A stretch of DNA of 43,164 bases from a virus, in the IMG/VR virus record IMGVR_UViG_3300035182_001001, positions 1 through 43,164 of that record, one strand, 5' to 3'. A program made the translations under genes and the position numbers. The notes beneath the pieces were generated by a model. That model ran no database searches, was not told where the DNA came from, and saw only the letters and a list, made by a program, of their open reading frames with translations. Positions 42,143-43,164 of this stretch are shown here, piece by piece. How positions within the stretch are numbered: position 1 is the stretch's first letter; each line of letters begins with the position of its first letter.

Positions 42143-42162
42143 AAAGGGCCGAAGCCCTTTGG
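42143..42162 (-). terminator. Terminator or attenuator after the DUF6378-type gene
   Basis: Minus-strand AAAGGGC TTCG GCCCTTT then TCTTAC, in the short gap between two leftward genes. The T run is short, so read-through is likely. Confidence 0.6.
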
Positions 42163-42462
42163 TTAAGATGTTTGCACGCGCTCTTGGAGAGCGATGTAGC
42201 CTGCAATATCCACTTGCGAATCATGGTGCGTAGGGTCGTTGATGAGACGAGCTTGTTTCACCATAATCATCATTTGACACACATCGTCCATCGTCACCTC
42301 GCCGTTGAAGTTGTACTTGTGACGGAGATGAACATTCCAGAAATCTGCAATGGCTTGCAGATTCTTACCTGGTGTACCGTAGGTTTTTTCACGATCACCG
42401 TATATGATTTGTTCAGCTTCTTGCAACAGATTCTGAGTAAGGTGGGGTTTTTTCGTATCCAT
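42163..42462 (-). CDS. DUF6378-type conserved phage protein
   Basis: 99 residues. Pattern EAEQIIYGDREKTYGTPGKNLQAIADFWNVHL ... MMIMVKQARLINDPTHHDSQVDIAGYIAL is typical of DUF6378, small helical phage proteins found near nucleotide metabolism genes. Its fold is reminiscent of MazG-type all-alpha NTP hydrolases, but this is unproven. Confidence 0.8.
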   Translation of the reverse strand: MDTKKPHLTQNLLQEAEQIIYGDREKTYGTPGKNLQAIADFWNVHLRHKYNFNGEVTMDDVCQMMIMVKQARLINDPTHHDSQVDIAGYIALQERVQTS

Positions 42463-42485
42463 GACTGCCTTTCAATTAAATTTAT

Positions 42486-42556
42486 CGCTCTGAATCGTTC
42501 TCATTTTAGTAGTTATATCTGCATATTAACTACTAGCGTATGAGCGCATCAGAGCG
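42486..42556. repeat. Palindromic repeat copy between deaminase and DUF6378 genes
   Basis: Outer perfect arms CGCTCTGA (42486-42493) and TCAGAGCG (42549-42556); inner perfect arms TAGTAGTTA (42507-42515) and TAACTACTA (42527-42535). Confidence 0.78.
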
Positions 42557-42573
42557 TCGTAAGAGCGTTCTAC

Positions 42574-43032
42574 TTATGTCGGTTGAACAAGTAAAAGCTC
42601 ATTTCTAGTAAATTGCACCCAATCCCGACCGGATGCAATCCACAAGTCTTTTGCATCAGAGTGTGGATACTCATCTAGGAATACTATACGTCTGCACGAT
42701 GTATTCAAAAAGAGTTTCGTACACGTTATGCACGGAGAAGCGGTGACATAAGCTGTATCAATCTGGTAAACGTCACGGCACTGTAAAAGTGCGTTCTGTT
42801 CGCCATGAAGAGCTTGACATTTGTCCAGACCTTGTCCAGACGGATAACCTGCACCAGGGCAAGGTGAATCGATACAGTGTGTTTGTCCTGCTGCAACACC
42901 GTTGTATCCTGTTGCCAGGACATGTCCGCGGGTGTTTATGAGAACAGAACCAACCTTGCGGCGAGGGCACGTTGCACGACTGGCGACAAGAATAGCCATC
43001 GACATGAAGTATGTATCAAGGTCTGGACGCAT
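42574..43032 (-). CDS. dCMP deaminase
   Basis: 152 residues from ATG 43032, just after the upstream stop and six bases from GGGGA. It converts dCMP to dUMP, the substrate of the phage ThyX. Zinc site: HGE (H76, E78) and PCITC (C101, C104). Extra Cys/His in the middle (THCIDSPC) suggest the second structural zinc of phage dCMP deaminases. Confidence 0.93.
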   Translation of the reverse strand: MRPDLDTYFMSMAILVASRATCPRRKVGSVLINTRGHVLATGYNGVAAGQTHCIDSPCPGAGYPSGQGLDKCQALHGEQNALLQCRDVYQIDTAYVTASPCITCTKLFLNTSCRRIVFLDEYPHSDAKDLWIASGRDWVQFTRNELLLVQPT

Positions 43033-43033
43033 G

Positions 43034-43164
43034 TTATTCCCCAATCAACCAGTTGCCTAGTTTTCCAGCACGCTCTAGGTTTTTACCACGAGATGCTGCG
43101 ATGAACAAGGCTTCGGACACTGTATCTGGCCAAGGCATATCAATTATCTTAAATTCCTCATAAC
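43034..43164 (-). CDS. Unidentified gene, C-terminal part only (cut at right edge)
   Basis: The last 42 or so codons of a leftward gene: YEEFKIIDMPWPDTVSEALF ... GKLGNWLIGE and stop at 43034-43036. It ends one base before the deaminase ATG. Not enough to recognise. Confidence 0.55.
   Translation of the reverse strand, partial: YEEFKIIDMPWPDTVSEALFIAASRGKNLERAGKLGNWLIGE

Noticed and set aside
1-43164. Direct circular join of the window ends completing the polymerase gene
   Set aside because: Joining position 1 to 43164 gives a stop after few codons and lacks motif C, so sequence is missing between the ends.
1-43164. tRNA genes, integrase or lysogeny module
   Set aside because: No cloverleaf-like sequence, recombinase motif or CI/Cro-like pair was found by reading both strands; this is a by-eye negative.

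Overview
This window is most of the genome of a tailed siphovirus with a lambda-like long non-contractile tail, infecting a Gram-negative, probably proteobacterial, host. The evidence is a lambda-type tail block in order (tail tube, G/GT chaperone with a GGGAAAC slippery site, tape measure, M, L, K, I, J), an HK97-type head block (large terminase, DUF4055-type portal, scaffold, capsid), phage replication enzymes, an M15 endolysin and a 3-TM holin. I see no integrase, excisionase, lysogeny repressor or tRNA gene, so a lytic life style is likely. The host species cannot be named from the sequence. Genes are cut at both edges: a family A DNA polymerase on the left and an unidentified gene on the right.

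Layout: 1-11124 is a leftward early/replication region: DNA polymerase, primase-helicase, ThyX, then many small genes joined by ATGA overlaps. 11125-11627 is an AT-rich divergent spacer. 11628-14420 is a mixed region with small genes on both strands, two helix-turn-helix proteins, palindromic repeats and strong terminators. 14421-15043 is a 620-base regulatory stretch with three tandem 54-bp repeats, each carrying a perfect Fur-box-like dyad, followed by a promoter for the late genes. 15044-39776 is one long rightward late operon: packaging, head, connector, tail, tail tip, tail fibre, a post-translational modification cassette and lysis. 39777-40062 holds convergent terminators and a repeat. 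40063-43164 is again leftward: exonuclease, DksA/TraR-type zinc finger, DNA ligase, exported protein, DUF6378-type protein, dCMP deaminase.

The most unusual system lies at 34030-37372. The tail fibre has no cysteine except five in its last 13 residues, which form an Asn-Cys repeat at its tip. Two genes later, in the same operon, is a complete radical SAM/SPASM maturase (CxxxCxxC plus CX13GX4C, CX2CX5CX3C and a last Cys), an architecture typical of enzymes that modify ribosomal peptides. An unrecognised 236-residue protein lies between them and a tail-fibre-assembly-like protein follows. I infer that the phage chemically modifies the tip of its own receptor-binding fibre, in the manner of a RiPP fused to a structural protein.

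Other notable signals are a dispersed family of nested palindromes with CAGAGCG-type ends at gene borders, a conserved promoter class (TGTACA, 16-17 bases, TATAAT) at five sites, a tape-measure gene whose canonical C-terminus is put out of frame by a 7-bp tandem duplication, and a 149-residue protein with protein-kinase-like motifs.
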